This document shows positions 22,845-35,800 of a DNA stretch of 64,000 bases, one piece after another. The stretch spans positions 13,518,501-13,582,500 of the forward strand of contig OX637288.1 in NCBI GenBank assembly GCA_951799445.1. Reading direction: 5' to 3'. This stretch comes from Pseudisothecium myosuroides. Taxonomy: Eukaryota > Streptophyta > Bryopsida > Hypnales > Lembophyllaceae. Made by a program: the position numbers and the translations under genes. The first letter of the stretch is position 1. Each line of letters opens with the position of its first letter. The notes beneath the pieces were generated by a model. That model saw only the letters and a list, made by a program, of their open reading frames with translations, did no database searches and was not told the origin of the DNA.

Positions 22845-25800
22845 ATGGACTCCAATGTTCACCGAGGACGTTCACAAATACGTTTCTGTACAGATGGGAG
22901 GGCTCTACGCCATATTCCTATTGGAGATTTGATTATGCAAACTGAGTTGCGTGTGGCAACAGAGCGAGATGTAAGCGCATTCCGTTGTCCGTGTCGAGAT
23001 TGTCATGGAGGAAGGCGGAAGACAATTGAAGTCATACGCAAACACCATGTCGCAGTTGGTAGAGATCCGTTTTTGATGAAGTCAATGATTGGAGGCGATC
23101 CGCTGGACGGCTATCTGATTCACGATCTGTGGGTTGAAGACGTTGCGTATGACAACGACATTGTTGATGCTCAACCTCTTGAAGAGGATGTCGTCCTCAG
23201 CAGTCAAGAAAACGTTCCACCTTTTGTGCACGCAGACGTTGATGGTCAAGAACACCCTGAATTGGATGAATTTCATGAAGTGCATCGACAAGTGATGGAA
23301 GCGTTCGACCGAGGTGATGCATTGCACGGGGAGGCAGGCGACGATATCGATGAGGTCGACAACAAAGATGAGGGTAGTGACACCGTGGATGGTTTGGAGG
23401 AGTTGTATGAACAAGCAACTACTCCAGTGTACGCTGGATGGAAGTGTAGTGCAGTGTCAGCCACGATAGTCATCATGAATATGTGCATAGTTTTCCGGGT
23501 TAGCAACAAATTCACAAATGAATTGCTGCGGTATTTGTCAACGGATTTGCTTCCACAAGAAAACAAATTGCCAGGCACTCATTATGTCGCACGACGTAGT
23601 ATGAGGAAGTTAGGATTGAACTATAACAACGTGCATGCGTGTCCTGACGGGTGTGTGCTACTTGAAGAGGAGCATGCATTGTTATGTACTTGTCCCCAGT
23701 GTGGTAAATCCAGATGGATTGAAGGAAGTACAATGATTCCATCGAAAGTCATTCGCCACTTTCCCCTCATTCCTCGTTTGAAGCGCATGTGGAGGTCCGC
23801 TGAAATAGCTGGTATATTGACAGGCTACACCAAACACGTCAGTTCAGACGGTGTCATGCGGTCAGTGGTGGACAGTCCGGCATGGAAGCACATAGACAGC
23901 CATCCCGTGTTTGGAAATTTCGGTTCAGAATTGAGGAACATGCATTTTGCATTATCTCTGGATGGAGTGAACCCCTTCAAACTGAGCAATACGAATTGGT
24001 CGATGTGGCCAGTGCTCATGTTGTGTTACAATTTCGAACCGTGGTTTGTCACCAAGAAATTCTTCATATCTTTGTGTCTTTTGATTTCCGGCAAGCAGTC
24101 GCCAACCGCTAAGAACATGGACGTTTTCTTAAGACCTTTGATGAGGGAGCTACTGCAATTGTGGACGGGAGTTCGTGCGTTGGACTTCTCTCGTCCTCAA
24201 GGTTCGAGAGCTTTCACGCTACGTGGTTTGGTCATGTGGACAGTTTCAGATTTCCCGGCGTATGGACTAATCTCTGGACTCTGTTGTAAAGGCTACAAAG
24301 GTTGTCCACCTTGTGGGCCTGAAACAGATGCGCGCATGGCAAGAACAGGTGATGTTCTATTTGAAGGCATAACAAGAGGTTCAAAGATCGTATACGGAGG
24401 GGCTCGTCGGTATTTACCACGTCACCATCCGTACCGTCGAAACAAGAGGTTCAATGGCAAAGTGGAACATGGAACAAGTCCGCCTATTGTTTCGGGGTTG
24501 GACGTGATACATTACGCTGCGTGGCGGCAAGTGTACTTCAATCTTGGAAGGAAGGAAAATGGAGAATATGATCCTGTGCATTGGACGGGTATAAAAAGAC
24601 TTTGTGTTCTTTATGAACTTCCATATTGGCAGGTACTGCTAATCAACTTGTAGTGTGTCTTCAGTTCTATATGCACAGTATGTACCTGTTCAACAACGTT
24701 TCTTTGGAATATAATGTGAGGAGGACAACAATACAGTACATGGAATTAGTACAATAGCCGAGAAGCAATGATCATGAAATAGGTGCTCGAAGTTGTTGTT
24801 CAGATCATTGTACTGTACAGAAAAGACTATAACTGGACTAACACATGCTGTTGCTTGAATCATGGAACATGACAGTATTTGTTGATTCGACACTTGCTGG
24901 ACGTGATGCACTGTGAGAAGAATATGTGTGAGAACATTGTGAGAACATTGTTGGCCATGAACGACAGTCCGGGGAGTCGATTGGATGCTCAAAAAGTAGG
25001 GATACGTGAAGAAATTTGGCTCCAACCATCGGAACAGCCTGACGCTGATTACTACATGCCACATGTTCCTTATGTACTAACAGCTGCTGAACGTAAGGAG
25101 TTTCTGGTCATAATCTCAAGTATCCGCACGCCAACAAATTACGTTGGCGCCATACACAAGCGACTAGTGGACGGCAAACTCCAGTACATGAAAACACATG
25201 ACTACCATGTGTTGATGCAGCAGGTGATTAGACAGTACCACGGAATGGTCTTCTAGTATAAAAGGCATCTCGCTTTGAATTTCTGAAGTAGTATAGGAAG
25301 TGAGGGTTTCATTTTTGCATTCAAGAATAGTACGGGCAGTAGCAAAGGTTGTTCAATCTACCTATTGTCTACAAATCAGAAAGTGCTTAGAAATGCTAGG
25401 TGCTCTCTGAGTATATAATGATCAACTGATTGAATGTATAATAACTCCATACCGTTTTCGTATAGGTTCTTCCAGTGGCTGTAAGAAACGTGTTGGATGA
25501 AAATGTGCGTGTGGCGATTATAAAAATGTGTCGAGTTTTCCAGAAACTGTGTGAAAAACAGATACGGAGCTCCGATGAGGTTGACATGATGAATGACGTG
25601 GTAATAGCAGCGTGTATGCTGGAGAAGGAGTTCCCACCGACGTTTCTCAATGTCATGACACATCTTCCAGTGCATCTGGTGCAGCAGTTGTTCATGTGTG
25701 GTCCCGTGCATTGTCGATGGATGTATCCCATTGAAAGGTACATGAAGACATTGAAGGATTATGTGCGCACATATGCACATTCGGAAGGAAGCATGGCAGA

Positions 25801-27178
25801 AGGTTATCGAATGGAAGACACACTTGGCTTCTGCACCGAGTACATGAAACAATACAGAGGGACATCGCATCGTGTTTGGGATGCTATGGAAGACGCTATT
25901 ATGAATGATGAGGTTCTTTCTAGAACAGAGTCCACGAAGCGGAAGATGCCATCTGAGATGCGCAGCCACGTGCACGCATTTGTTTTGGACAATGCCGCTT
26001 GTTTACAGCCTTGGCGAGAGTAAGTGATTGCTTCACTTACTATGTAAAGGGTGTTTTTGGAAAAGAACCTGAGTTCTGAGTTTACATTTTAGTAATAGCA
26101 AGTACGGCATAGAGCAATGCTATGGTGTGGAAGGGAATGTTAATTGTACAATCAGTTCATTTGAGTTACAAAATCTGAACAGATCAGATTAATATTCTCC
26201 GACTGTATTAGCTACGTTCTGCATTTCTTTGTGAGGGAATTCAAGAGTGAGTGTTGAATATCACATGTTTGATGAGTCTTCAAGCACTATGTAAAGAAGC
26301 CTGAGGTACTGAAGCGGTTCTTGTTTGCATGGTAGTGAATACGTTGCAGAGGAAACACGAATACGAGAGGCACGTGATTCGTATCGGCTTGAAAGGAGAT
26401 GGCGCCACGGATCTGGTCCAATGCGATATCTAATTGAGTTGAGCGAATTGGTACCTTTCGTTGACTGGTTCCGTATTAAAGTTGGCGATGCTCTAAACGG
26501 AGGTACTGAACTAGACGCGGATGTGGTACAGTACAGTGAACCACCTGAACGTTACGCCACGTCTCACAGACACATGTACTGTTTTGGTGTGCATTTTGGG
26601 TCCGCAGTGCAGAAGCAGCCTTAGTCACAAGAGACTCCTGCGTGGTGGCATCTTTTACACGTGAGCTTTGATGGGGTGTTTTAAATGGCCGACCCAGTGA
26701 GACTACTGATGATTATGTAGGATACATTGATGAAATTCTGGAGCTGGACTACCGCAATCATTGCACTACGGTACTCGTATGTGATTGGGTACGCGCATCA
26801 CGGGATGTTCGAAGTCCTAACATAGTGCGAGACAAATATGGTTTCACTGTCGCCAATTTCAATCACATGGATGGAAAAGTGCATGCTGATTCATTTGCGT
26901 TTCCACTGCACTGTTCACAGGTATTTTTTTCAGATGATCTACACCGACGAGGGTGGAAGGTGGTGTGCAAAACAGATGTTCGGGGTAGACGGACGGAGCC
27001 ATTGTATGCAACGAGCAATTCAAATGTTCTGCAGGTAGGAAATGACGCTCAGTATGTGGGTTTGCAACCCACAATGGTGGTAGATGAACCTCTACGTGTT
27101 GCTTCAACCATTGGAGGCGAGCACATTAGAACTTCCGAATGGCCTGCCGCCATACAACCTACAACAGCGAGTGAGTAG
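22845..27178 (+). CDS. TNP2-type CACTA transposase
   Basis: This is the DDE-type transposase that cuts and moves CACTA elements. Five exons are proposed: 22845-24632, 24876-25223, 25466-26019, 26336 to about 26586, and 26721-27178. All introns are GT-AG and about 130-320 bp. Exon 1 has CPCRDCHGG, HACPDGCVLLEEE, CPQCGKSRW and the Transposase_21 core (SLDGVNPF, GCPPCGPETDA). Exon 2 opens into LLDVMHCEKNMCENI, the hallmark after PYWQ. Exon 3 carries the DUF4218 domain (MTHLPVHLVQQL, WMYPIERYMKTLK). Exon 5 carries DUF4216 (ILELDY, VCDWVR, YGFTVANFNH, FFSDDL..GWKVV). Junctions 1-2, 2-3 and 3-4 preserve phase 0, 0 and 2 with sensible residues. The fourth donor (G|GTGTGC at 26587) was chosen because it restores phase; it is the weakest. 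No internal stop was found. The start is an ATG in a normal N-terminal context. Confidence 0.88.
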
Positions 27179-27785
27179 AGTATGGAGTATTTGCACATAG
27201 AGATGTACAGTTAGTCCCTTAGCCGACTTGGAAATGCGTAGCAATGCAATTTTTCAATCTTTTAGAACATGTTGAGGTCCTATATTTTCTATCTGCTGTT
27301 AATATTGTGTTTTTGTGACTAAAAACGTATCCATGCAAGCACATAACACATATCCATCATAGAAATGTATTACATAGAAGCGAATTTCCATTCCAACATA
27401 CTAATTTACAAATGTCCCAGCATTGGTGCCATGGATGTATATCGAAATTCGTTTACAAAGTCCAATACCGTTTTCAACCACACGCAGGTTGAACTAATGA
27501 AGACAGTTAATCACTAGGAAAAAGCAATGTCTACTATGCATATTGAAATCCATCTTTTCAACACATGCACATTCCATGCACAAAAGGAACATCCGGAGCA
27601 GCATCATACGGTGAAGTTAGGAAGTAGCCATGCAATGTTTTCACAACCGATTCTGTAGTTGTTCCATTGAAGCGAATTCTGAAGTTGGACATTCTGTTTC
27701 CTTCATGTACCGGTCGACATTGCATAGCACACCCAATACGACGTCCTAAAACGACATTATCACAAACAACCAATAGCTTTTTTAT
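27179..27785. other. CACTA sequence 3' of TNP2
   Basis: Trailer and subterminal sequence of the CACTA. A minus-strand frame at 27558-27773 contains no recognisable motif. The stretch ends with TTTTTTAT, the 8-bp target site of the hAT insertion, and continues naturally at 55,219. Confidence 0.55.
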
Positions 27786-27870
27786 CTGGGTTGTCAGGAC
27801 GTTCGGACGTTCGGACGTTCGGACGGACGTCCAAAGTCCGGGGACGCTGCCCCCCTAACGTCCTGTGACA
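27786..27870 (+). repeat. hAT left terminal inverted repeat and GGACGT subterminal repeats
   Basis: CTGGGTTGTCA is followed by four copies of GGACGTTC or GGACG and then GTCCGGGGACGCTG. The reverse complement of the right end shows the same order with substitutions (GGACGT words, then GGGACGCAGCG). The end region is therefore an imperfect inverted repeat of about 80 bp with an exact 11-bp tip. Confidence 0.85.
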
Positions 27871-27902
27871 TTCACTTTTTATGTTTTTTACCTACATGGT
27901 AA

Positions 27903-28400
27903 ATTCCGCGACCGAAAACCCGACCGAAAACCCGACCGTAAACCCGACCGAAAAACCGACCGAGAGAAACCGACCGAAAAACCGACCGAGAGAAACCGAC
28001 CGAAGACCCGACCGAAAAACCGACCAAGGACCCGACCGACTAACCGACCGAAAACCCGACCGATAACCGGACCGACCGAAAACCCGAGCGACCGAAAACT
28101 CGACCGAAAACGCGTCCAAGAACCGGACTGACCGAAAACCCGACCGAAAACCCGTCCAAAAACCGGACCGACCGAAAATGCGACCGACGACTGAAAACCA
28201 GACCGACCGAATTCTCGACCGAAAACCTGACCGAAAACCAGACCGACCGAATTCTCGACTGAAAATTGGACCGAAAACCGGACCGACCGACCGAAACCCC
28301 GACCGAAAACCTGACCGTCCGAAATCACGACCGAAAACCCGACCGTCAACCCGACCGATAACCCGTCCGAAAATCCGACTGAAAACCTGACCCGACCCCA
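27903..28400. repeat. CCGACCGAAAAC satellite array 1
   Basis: About 500 bp of near-tandem CCGACCGAAAAC units with variants such as CCGAGAGAAA and CCGGACCGA. It begins about 115 bp inside the hAT left end. The repeat lacks stop codons in some frames, which creates long Arg/Gly/Phe/Ser frames on the opposite strand that are not genes. It is the reverse complement of the array at 37.8-38.4 kb. The unit contains CCGACCG, the same motif as in the four gene promoters, so transposase or regulator binding is a reasonable inference. Confidence 0.9.
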
Positions 28401-30999
28401 ATCCCGACCCGTTTTTACAAGTTCTCCGAAGAAATTAATAAACATGCTTCAAATCGGTTGTTAAAATAATGTGAGCTTTGGGATTGTTGTGTTCTGTTTT
28501 TTTTTTTTTTTTAAAACACATGAACAATTTCCATTGATAAAAAGAATACAATACACCGAACCAAAGGGAGTTGTGTTCCAAGTTCCACTTTCATAATAAA
28601 TGTATTAATGATTTTTTTTTTTCCGGGATTCTGAAACCTAGTTCCACTTACCAATTTTATAATGAATGAAAATTTAGTTATATTTTCCTAAATTTGTTTC
28701 CTAAATTTTTCACTCAAATATTTAAGAGAAAAAATTTAAGAAATGAATATCAATAGTTAAAAACTTATAAGCTTAGAAGGCACAAAGTGACAAAGCCAAA
28801 TAATCTTGTCATACAAATTGTACAGAATTTTTTTTTTTCCTTTTTTTTTTGGTTTACAAGCTACTGAATGTTATAGGAGTAATGGGACTAGGTCACTAGG
28901 AACTCAACAATGAACGTACGCGGGTGTTTGAGTGGAAATAGAATTTTGCGTAAGGGTCCTTGAGAAGTTTTGGCTATGGTAAGAATTGCTTGGTGTGATG
29001 TAAATGATTGAAATGAATTAAGGATATTTTGAAGAGTGCTGATTTTCATTGAAAGAAATAACAGTTATTAGGAACAAAGGTCATCCCGCGATGTCATGCA
29101 ACTGCTTGCTATGAAAATGCGACTACCATTGCGTTGAAGTAACCAAACAAGAACAATAGAGAAGTTTGGATTACCAGAAGAGAAGATCATCAATTTGGAA
29201 CAATCAAAAATAAGAAATTTTAATAGGTGTGGCATTTTTGGTTTATTATCACACCCTACTTTTGTGGAAAGACACTTCAATCGGTGTAAAAAGAAGTTCC
29301 TCTTTTTACACATTACTTTCAAGGAGGGGGGAAAATAACATTGTCTCAATATGGTTGTTGTACATTTTTTTAAAGTTATTTTCACACCATCTTATTTTGG
29401 GTAAGATACTACGACTTCTATCAAAGTCTCAATTTAATCCACAAGGCATTGAACATGCATTTTGGTCTTTGGAGAACATAGCATTTTTGGGCAACTTACT
29501 ACAAGCAGAGTTTTTATTTTTTTTAGTTCAAATTTTCACAAGGCTTTCAGGAGGAGTAGCTTTAAGGTCCAACTTTTCTTCATAACTTCTAACCTAGAGA
29601 TTAAAAAGTTATTGTATGATATATTGATATGTGATTTTTAATGCTTGGTGGGCAGCTCAAAAATTCTTAAAAATCGCTTTAAAAAAAGAATAAAACTTCA
29701 AACTAGTTCTCTAGATCTATATATGCAAGTTTAGGTTTGAATTTTTTTTTTTTTCATTTATGAGATCAGAAGTACGCGATGATCTAGTTTGCGGGCAATT
29801 CTGGATTCCTTGCTCAGAAATAAACTTTAAAATCCTTTATTCAATTTAATTTTCAATATCTTTTGAAAAAAAGAAAAAAAAGAATGTAGATACATTACTA
29901 CAACATTATAACCATTGGGATTGGCATTTTCCAATTATATAATTAAATTCTTAACAATTTAGTGGTTTGAATCATTCACTACTTCTTTCTGTTTGCTATT
30001 TTTTTTCTATATGTTGTACAATTCCTAATGTTTTGGAAATTTTCAAGCACAGAGCCAGCTTCACCTTGAAAATGATCCAAATGAAACCACCATTATTGAT
30101 ACTTTCCGATACAAATGAGACCTTGTGAAATGCAGCTATCCGGTTTAGGCCCGGACCTAAAAAACATTTTTGTCGATTCAAATGTTGTTACCCTGCAATA
30201 TACATGGTGGAAAATTTTGAAAATTTTTCCACATCTTCTTAAACCAATTCACTACAAGATCCTATGATTACATGTGTCCTAAAATATTTTCTTTCTAAAA
30301 TTTGGGTTATTTTTTGGAAATGGCAGTTTCGGAACGTTTTGGGTGAATATATAGTCAACAACCTTTAGGGGTTAAGCTCACACCCTCAATTTTTCAAAAA
30401 CAAACTTTTCGCAGCGTAAAATTTTTTTTTTACATTGACACCTTCTCATCTTCAATTATGTACTATCATTGCTTTCATTTTCTACCTCTCTTTTCACACC
30501 CTATTTTTTTGTGGGTAGGGGATTTGTATCCATGAAATGGTAAAAACCTTCAATCCTTATGAATCTTTTGAATGATATGAATTAAAATTTCCTTCCTAAT
30601 TTACACTTCACTTTTTGGCCTTTCGGATCTTGAAATTTTTCTAATATTCCTTTCACCCTACACATGTGTCCCTTGACGCCTAAGTTCAAAATATCCAAAT
30701 GTCATATATCATTCTATTTGTCATGCAACCGCGACAATCCAATATCCATTAACAAGGAGTACTGCACTTCTCATCCACACAAAGCATACAATTTGTATAG
30801 TAAACATTTGTATTCATTACAATTTGAAAAACACACAAAAAATCAAATTGTATATCCAATTCCACATACATTGGTATAGATTATATGTGCATACATACTA
30901 CGTCCTCTACACACGATAAATCCTCATATCTAAATTCATCCCCTAGTCCCCTACTTATGTACCTCTACAGATTACGGTAAGTTGGTAACCTACTGATAT
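28401..30999. other. AT-rich repeat-derived spacer in hAT
   Basis: No gene is supported. Poly-T runs occur at about 28,498 and 28,830-28,850. From about 29,460 to 30,376 there is a degenerate copy of MITE family A: a GGGCAACTTACTAC block, a TAGCTTTAAGG block, AAAAAGTTATTG and a final CCTTTAGGGGTTAAG end. The left end of that copy has decayed. Confidence 0.6.
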
Positions 31000-32484
31000 T
31001 TAGTATGATTGCCGGAAATATTCATCGGGCATAGGAAACTTGAAAGTAGTGCAGAATCGATTCACGACGTGAGCCAAAGTGCTTTCTTTTCTGATGACCC
31101 GTTGTAAGTACTCGTGAAACGCCAGTCCCAATGTGTGGTGTTCGAATCTGCTGCATTGTGGAGTTTCCTTCTGCAATGCAGTGTAAGCCTCGGACATGCA
31201 CTGCCTGTTCATCCTCTGAGCTATTTTAGCAACCGCATATGCTTCCGTTTCACATGATAACCTTGGAATGACGTCCTCATTCGCATCAATTTTGTGCAAG
31301 TAGGTGCTACTGGGATCCAACCACCACCTCTGTGTCAAAGTTTGATCCCTCTGAATGGCAGATGTGAATGTGTACAAGGATTTAGGACGTTCACTAGCTA
31401 AGCTAGTTAAGCCCCAATCACAAATTCCAACATACAGACGTGACTCATCGTCGGGAAAGTGAAACATGATGTTGTCTGGAGAAATATCATTGTGGAGATG
31501 TCCAGCAACATGCACTGCATTCATAATGTGCACGAACGCCCATGTAAGTTCCGTTTGCTTCTTCCTGAATCGAGCGAGGCGGAAAGCGTTAATCACCTCT
31601 GCTTCCGATGGATTGTCATACATCAACCGAACCTCTATGTTGTCTGGATAATCATTATCCATGTTCAGCATATTTCGCAGTGTCCCACCATTCCACCAAT
31701 AGGAGTACCCTTCATTCCTTGTTGCATGCACTGCAAAAAAACGTATTACTCCAGGGTGCACAATCCTCACTGCCATTGATTCGTTCAGGTGTTCCAACTT
31801 CGCTAACTCAGGCCTTTTATTGTGTTGGTGAGATCTCTTTGCTGCAAACTCCCAAAACGGTACTATAGGAGCACATCCTTCAATTCGGACCCTCCGAATA
31901 GTACCATATCCACCCTTTATAATTTTATCATCTTGGGCAATCACTTGTGCCGTATCTGGAAGTGCAATGAGATATCTCCTGCCATGGTACAATTCATCCT
32001 TTCCATCATCGCTATTCCACCATGTCATTGATTTCCTTCTATTGCGCGTGTTAGCAAATGGCTTGCACCGCTTCGTGAATAAATCAGCTCTGAGGATAAC
32101 TTCTTGAAAGGCTTCATCATCGGCGCGGTGTTGCTTCACATATTTTGTGAGAACCACTTTGGAATTCCACAACGCATCATACGCCCTCTTGTGAAGGAAT
32201 TTCACAAAGCCCTTCTTCTCCATTTCATGATGCCATTCAGGAACGTGAAGGGCTTCCATCATCTTCTGCGACATATCATCCATGAATTTTTTTGGGCACT
32301 CCTCTTGGTATCTGATGTATTTATTGTCCAAGGAAAGAGTGGTTTCAGACTCAAAGAATTTCAAGGTGAATTCAATGAGAAAGTTCTTGCATGCATCAGA
32401 GGAAATTTCCTTCAACTCTTTGATACTTGGTTGCCCTGATTGCACCCCGTCTCGCCTCTTTGCAGCCTTCTTTGCCCTTGGCAT
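31000..32484 (-). CDS. Atypical protein kinase carried by the hAT element
   Basis: An uninterrupted 494-residue minus-strand frame with an ATG start and no visible intron. A basic N-terminus (MPRAKKAAKRR) and a helical region of about 180 residues of unknown type precede a kinase domain. The domain has glycine loop KGGYGTIRRV (about 190-199), invariant-lysine-like AAK (Lys216), catalytic loop HNDISPDN (331-338) and DWG (356-358). Thus HRD is HND and DFG is DWG, while the catalytic Asp, the loop Asn and the metal-binding Asp are kept, so activity is possible. There is no transmembrane segment. The gene has its own CGGTCGG/TATA promoter about 250 bp upstream. The role is unknown: it could phosphorylate the transposase or host defence proteins, or be a captured gene. 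No stop codons, unlike two of the other hAT genes. Confidence 0.8.
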   Translation of the reverse strand: MPRAKKAAKRRDGVQSGQPSIKELKEISSDACKNFLIEFTLKFFESETTLSLDNKYIRYQEECPKKFMDDMSQKMMEALHVPEWHHEMEKKGFVKFLHKRAYDALWNSKVVLTKYVKQHRADDEAFQEVILRADLFTKRCKPFANTRNRRKSMTWWNSDDGKDELYHGRRYLIALPDTAQVIAQDDKIIKGGYGTIRRVRIEGCAPIVPFWEFAAKRSHQHNKRPELAKLEHLNESMAVRIVHPGVIRFFAVHATRNEGYSYWWNGGTLRNMLNMDNDYPDNIEVRLMYDNPSEAEVINAFRLARFRKKQTELTWAFVHIMNAVHVAGHLHNDISPDNIMFHFPDDESRLYVGICDWGLTSLASERPKSLYTFTSAIQRDQTLTQRWWLDPSSTYLHKIDANEDVIPRLSCETEAYAVAKIAQRMNRQCMSEAYTALQKETPQCSRFEHHTLGLAFHEYLQRVIRKESTLAHVVNRFCTTFKFPMPDEYFRQSY

Positions 32485-32689
32485 CTTGATGAACTACCGG
32501 TATTTAATTACAATCGGTAATGAAAATTACCAGTCGCGATTTTACTTCACTCTGGAGTACACGTAATCTGCAATCAAGTTGTCAAAAAAATTGGCAATAA
32601 GTGGCCCCCAAAACCGGACTCTTGCTTTCCCAAGGAGAGGAGCCAATGGAGGACAAACCACCAAGCTCTCCGCTCCACGCTTGCACAAG

Positions 32690-32890
32690 GCAAGGGGGAT
32701 AGCAAAAGTGAGGGAGCGGTCTGGCCGTCCGCCCCTCTTATAGTTTGCGGTCGCCCCGACCGCCGAATCGGACGGCCCGACCGCTCCATCCGCCGCATCG
32801 GACGGCGGTGACAGATTAGGGTTCGGCTCGCGGTCGGCACAGTCGGCGGTCGGCAGACTGGGCGGTCGGCGGGGAGTCGCTGGTTTTCTT
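32690..32890 (-). promoter_or_regulatory. CGGTCGG-rich promoter module of the kinase gene
   Basis: Reading on the minus strand, many CGGTCGG, GCGGTCGG and CCGACCGC words precede ACTATAAGAG, with the TATA core at 32742-32737. The start codon lies about 250 nt downstream. The same layout is found before the other three hAT genes. Confidence 0.65.
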
Positions 32891-32899
32891 AAGTTCGTA

Positions 32900-35800
32900 G
32901 AAAGATGGAAATAGAATTTTTTTCGCAACCGTGCCTACATTCCGGAAATCCAAAGTTCTGCTGAAATAAGCTGAAAATAGGGAAGAGGAGGGCTGAGGGC
33001 AGCCCAAAAGAAAGTTTTTTTGAGTGGATTTTTTTCCCATTCGTGCTACTGTTGTCTACCTAGAAATCTTTCATTCATTCCATTTCAATTGGTTACAAAT
33101 AGTTTTACACAATCCTATTTTCAAGGCACTTGAGAAAACGAACTTGTAGAATTTCATTGATGAATGCAATTTCTTCAATTTTTTTTTTCACAGAAACAGG
33201 TCTGTGTGGTTCATTTTTTTGGGCTACAATAATCTTACCATTGAATTACCCTAGTCTTATTTAATGCAAAAGATATTAAAATTTAATGATTCATTGTATC
33301 CACTTTGGCACTTCCATATATGAATAATAAAAAATTTTGACAATTAAATTTTTTTTTAATTTCCTCTCGGCTAAACTACCAACACAATTCTCCAACTTCC
33401 AGATTCAAAGCTCACAACTCACTATTGCAAAAATTTCAAGTGCGAAATCTTCAAAATCAAAACACTGCATTCCATAATGTCTTTAAGAACTTCTTTTCTC
33501 CACTTTAACGCCTATAGGCCCAAATACTATTTTTGGGCAAGATATCAATTTTGGATAGTTTATTATGCATAGAATTTTTATTTTCATTATTTCAAATTTT
33601 CACACACGATGTGCTCTCCGAGTAGCTTTCAGGCGGATTAGGCCCAATAATTTCATAACATCTAACCACAAGGTCAGAAAGGTTTTGCATGATAAGTATT
33701 TTTTTTATCTCTAGGCAGCTCAGGCAGCAAGAAAACGTTTTCAAAAATCACTTGCTTCAAAAATTAAAATTTAAAATTGGTTCTTCAGATTTGTATAAAC
33801 AAAAGAAGCTTTGAATCATTCCATTAATCCATTCTGATCACCAAGCCAAAACTCAAGCGGATCTTTAGTTTGACGGTATTTTTTCAATCCTTACTCCCAA
33901 AAAAAAATCAAAGTCATTTGTTTAATTCAAATTTCAGTATTTCTGGGAAAAAAAAAATATATTGGGTTTCAAGATTCTTTATTTCAACATCACAACCATT
34001 GGGACTGGCATTTTTCAATTCCTTCATCAAATTCCTAACAATTTAGTGTTTTCAATCATCCTCTATTTTTTTCTATTTTGTATTTTTTTCGTATGTGTTG
34101 TACAATTGTAAATGATCTGAAAATTGTCAAGCATGGACCGAACTTGCCTTCAAGAATGAATCCAAAGAGTTACCCCAATTTTCGTCATTTTTTAAAATGA
34201 ATGTGACCTTGTGAAGTGCAGCTGCCCCGTTTTCCGGAGGGACCAAAGAAGCACTTTTGCGGATTGAAACACTATTATCTTACAATCTAGATGGTGAAAA
34301 ATTCTACAAGTTTTCCCGCATCTTTTCTAACCAGTTTACTACGAGATCCTACGGTTATATGTGTCCAACATTAAAAAGTTTATAAAATTTGGTACTTATA
34401 CTGAATCCAATAGTGCTACAGTAGTTTTGGTACAAACTTAGTCAAAAATCTTTAAAGGCTAAACACAAATATCTTGCAATATGTGTGGTCCAAAATTATG
34501 TCTAATGCTCCACAAATTCTTATACTAGTTGGGTATAAGATCCTATGGCTACATGTGCCCAAAAATTAATTTTCTAATTGTTCTCTTCTTTCCTATAGAA
34601 ATGGCAATTCACAATTGTAAGATTTGTTGCCAAAAATAAGGCCTTCGGCCTTGCGGGTTTAGGAATGTAAGTCGAGCTCTATCTTCCTTAGAAGAGTTTT
34701 TTAAGTTTTCAACTGCATTCTTGGGGATAAGAAATTGTACAGTAAAGATCCATGGTGCGAAATATTTCTCCTAATGATAGTCCACTTGATGGAGCCCAAA
34801 ATGCACATCCAATGTTGAACCCTAGAACTTCCATTGTCCCGTTCCAAGACAAAGGGAATTTTGAGCGGTTACCTCTAACCTCAATTTGTAATAAAACGTT
34901 TTGAAACTTTCCTATTTCATAGGAAAGTTGATTAGCTTTGTCATAATATGTTTTTATTTCAATTGGTGCCTGGGAGTAGAAGTTACACCAAAAAAACTCT
35001 GAAATTGAACTTGACGGGAAGCACAAATTATTTGGCAAATAGACAAAATGATTTTTTTTCCTTTTCTTCAAAAATTTTATAATTCTCTCTATATGCGAAC
35101 CTTCCATTCATTCTGTTTGGATTAATAATGGAAAAGTTATGGAGAACTTTGCTTTTCAGGGAATTTGAGCATCTTCTTAGGAAAATGACTTGTAGAAGTG
35201 TAGAACTCTTTTATCAATGCAATTCCCACAATTTTTCAATTTTTTTTTTTCAAAATGTTGTGTTTTCTAGCTTAAATAATCTCACCAATGGGATCATTAT
35301 ACTTCAACCCTATGTAAGATCTACTAACAATTTTTTTTCTTTCTTGTCTTCGACGTACTTCTATAGTTCTATTTAATAATTCTTAAAATAACGAAAATAA
35401 AGTGTTCCTTTTTTAAGAAAAATATAGACTTTCAACTTACGTCTCCAACACATAAAACCTTAAATTCAATGTTTGTATTTCAAAAATATTCCACAACTAG
35501 CGATCAAATTCACCAAAAACTGAAAGCCAGTATTCAAAAAAAAAATCTTTTTCGACTTCGAATGCTAATAACCTCAACCTATACAGTGAAACTTCATGAA
35601 ATTTTGACAACATCATCTACAATAAGTGAAGTACAAGATCGTACGCTTAGATTGGAAAAAAAAAGAAAAGAAAAGGGTTCATGGGTGAATGCAGCAAAAA
35701 TGGCAGCTTCGGGTGTTTGTAAACCAAAAAATGACCTTCGAACTTCAAGGGTTGAAAACACCCAATTTCTCCAACTTCAAATGTTTACACCTTCCTTTCA

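Noticed and set aside
24645..24655. TTGTAGTG as a CACTA right end
   Set aside because: It lies inside a TNP2 intron and has no partner.
27888..28445. Long minus-strand frames rich in FGR and RSG repeats
   Set aside because: They follow directly from the stop-free 12-bp CCGACCGAAAAC repeat and shift freely between frames, so they are not genes.
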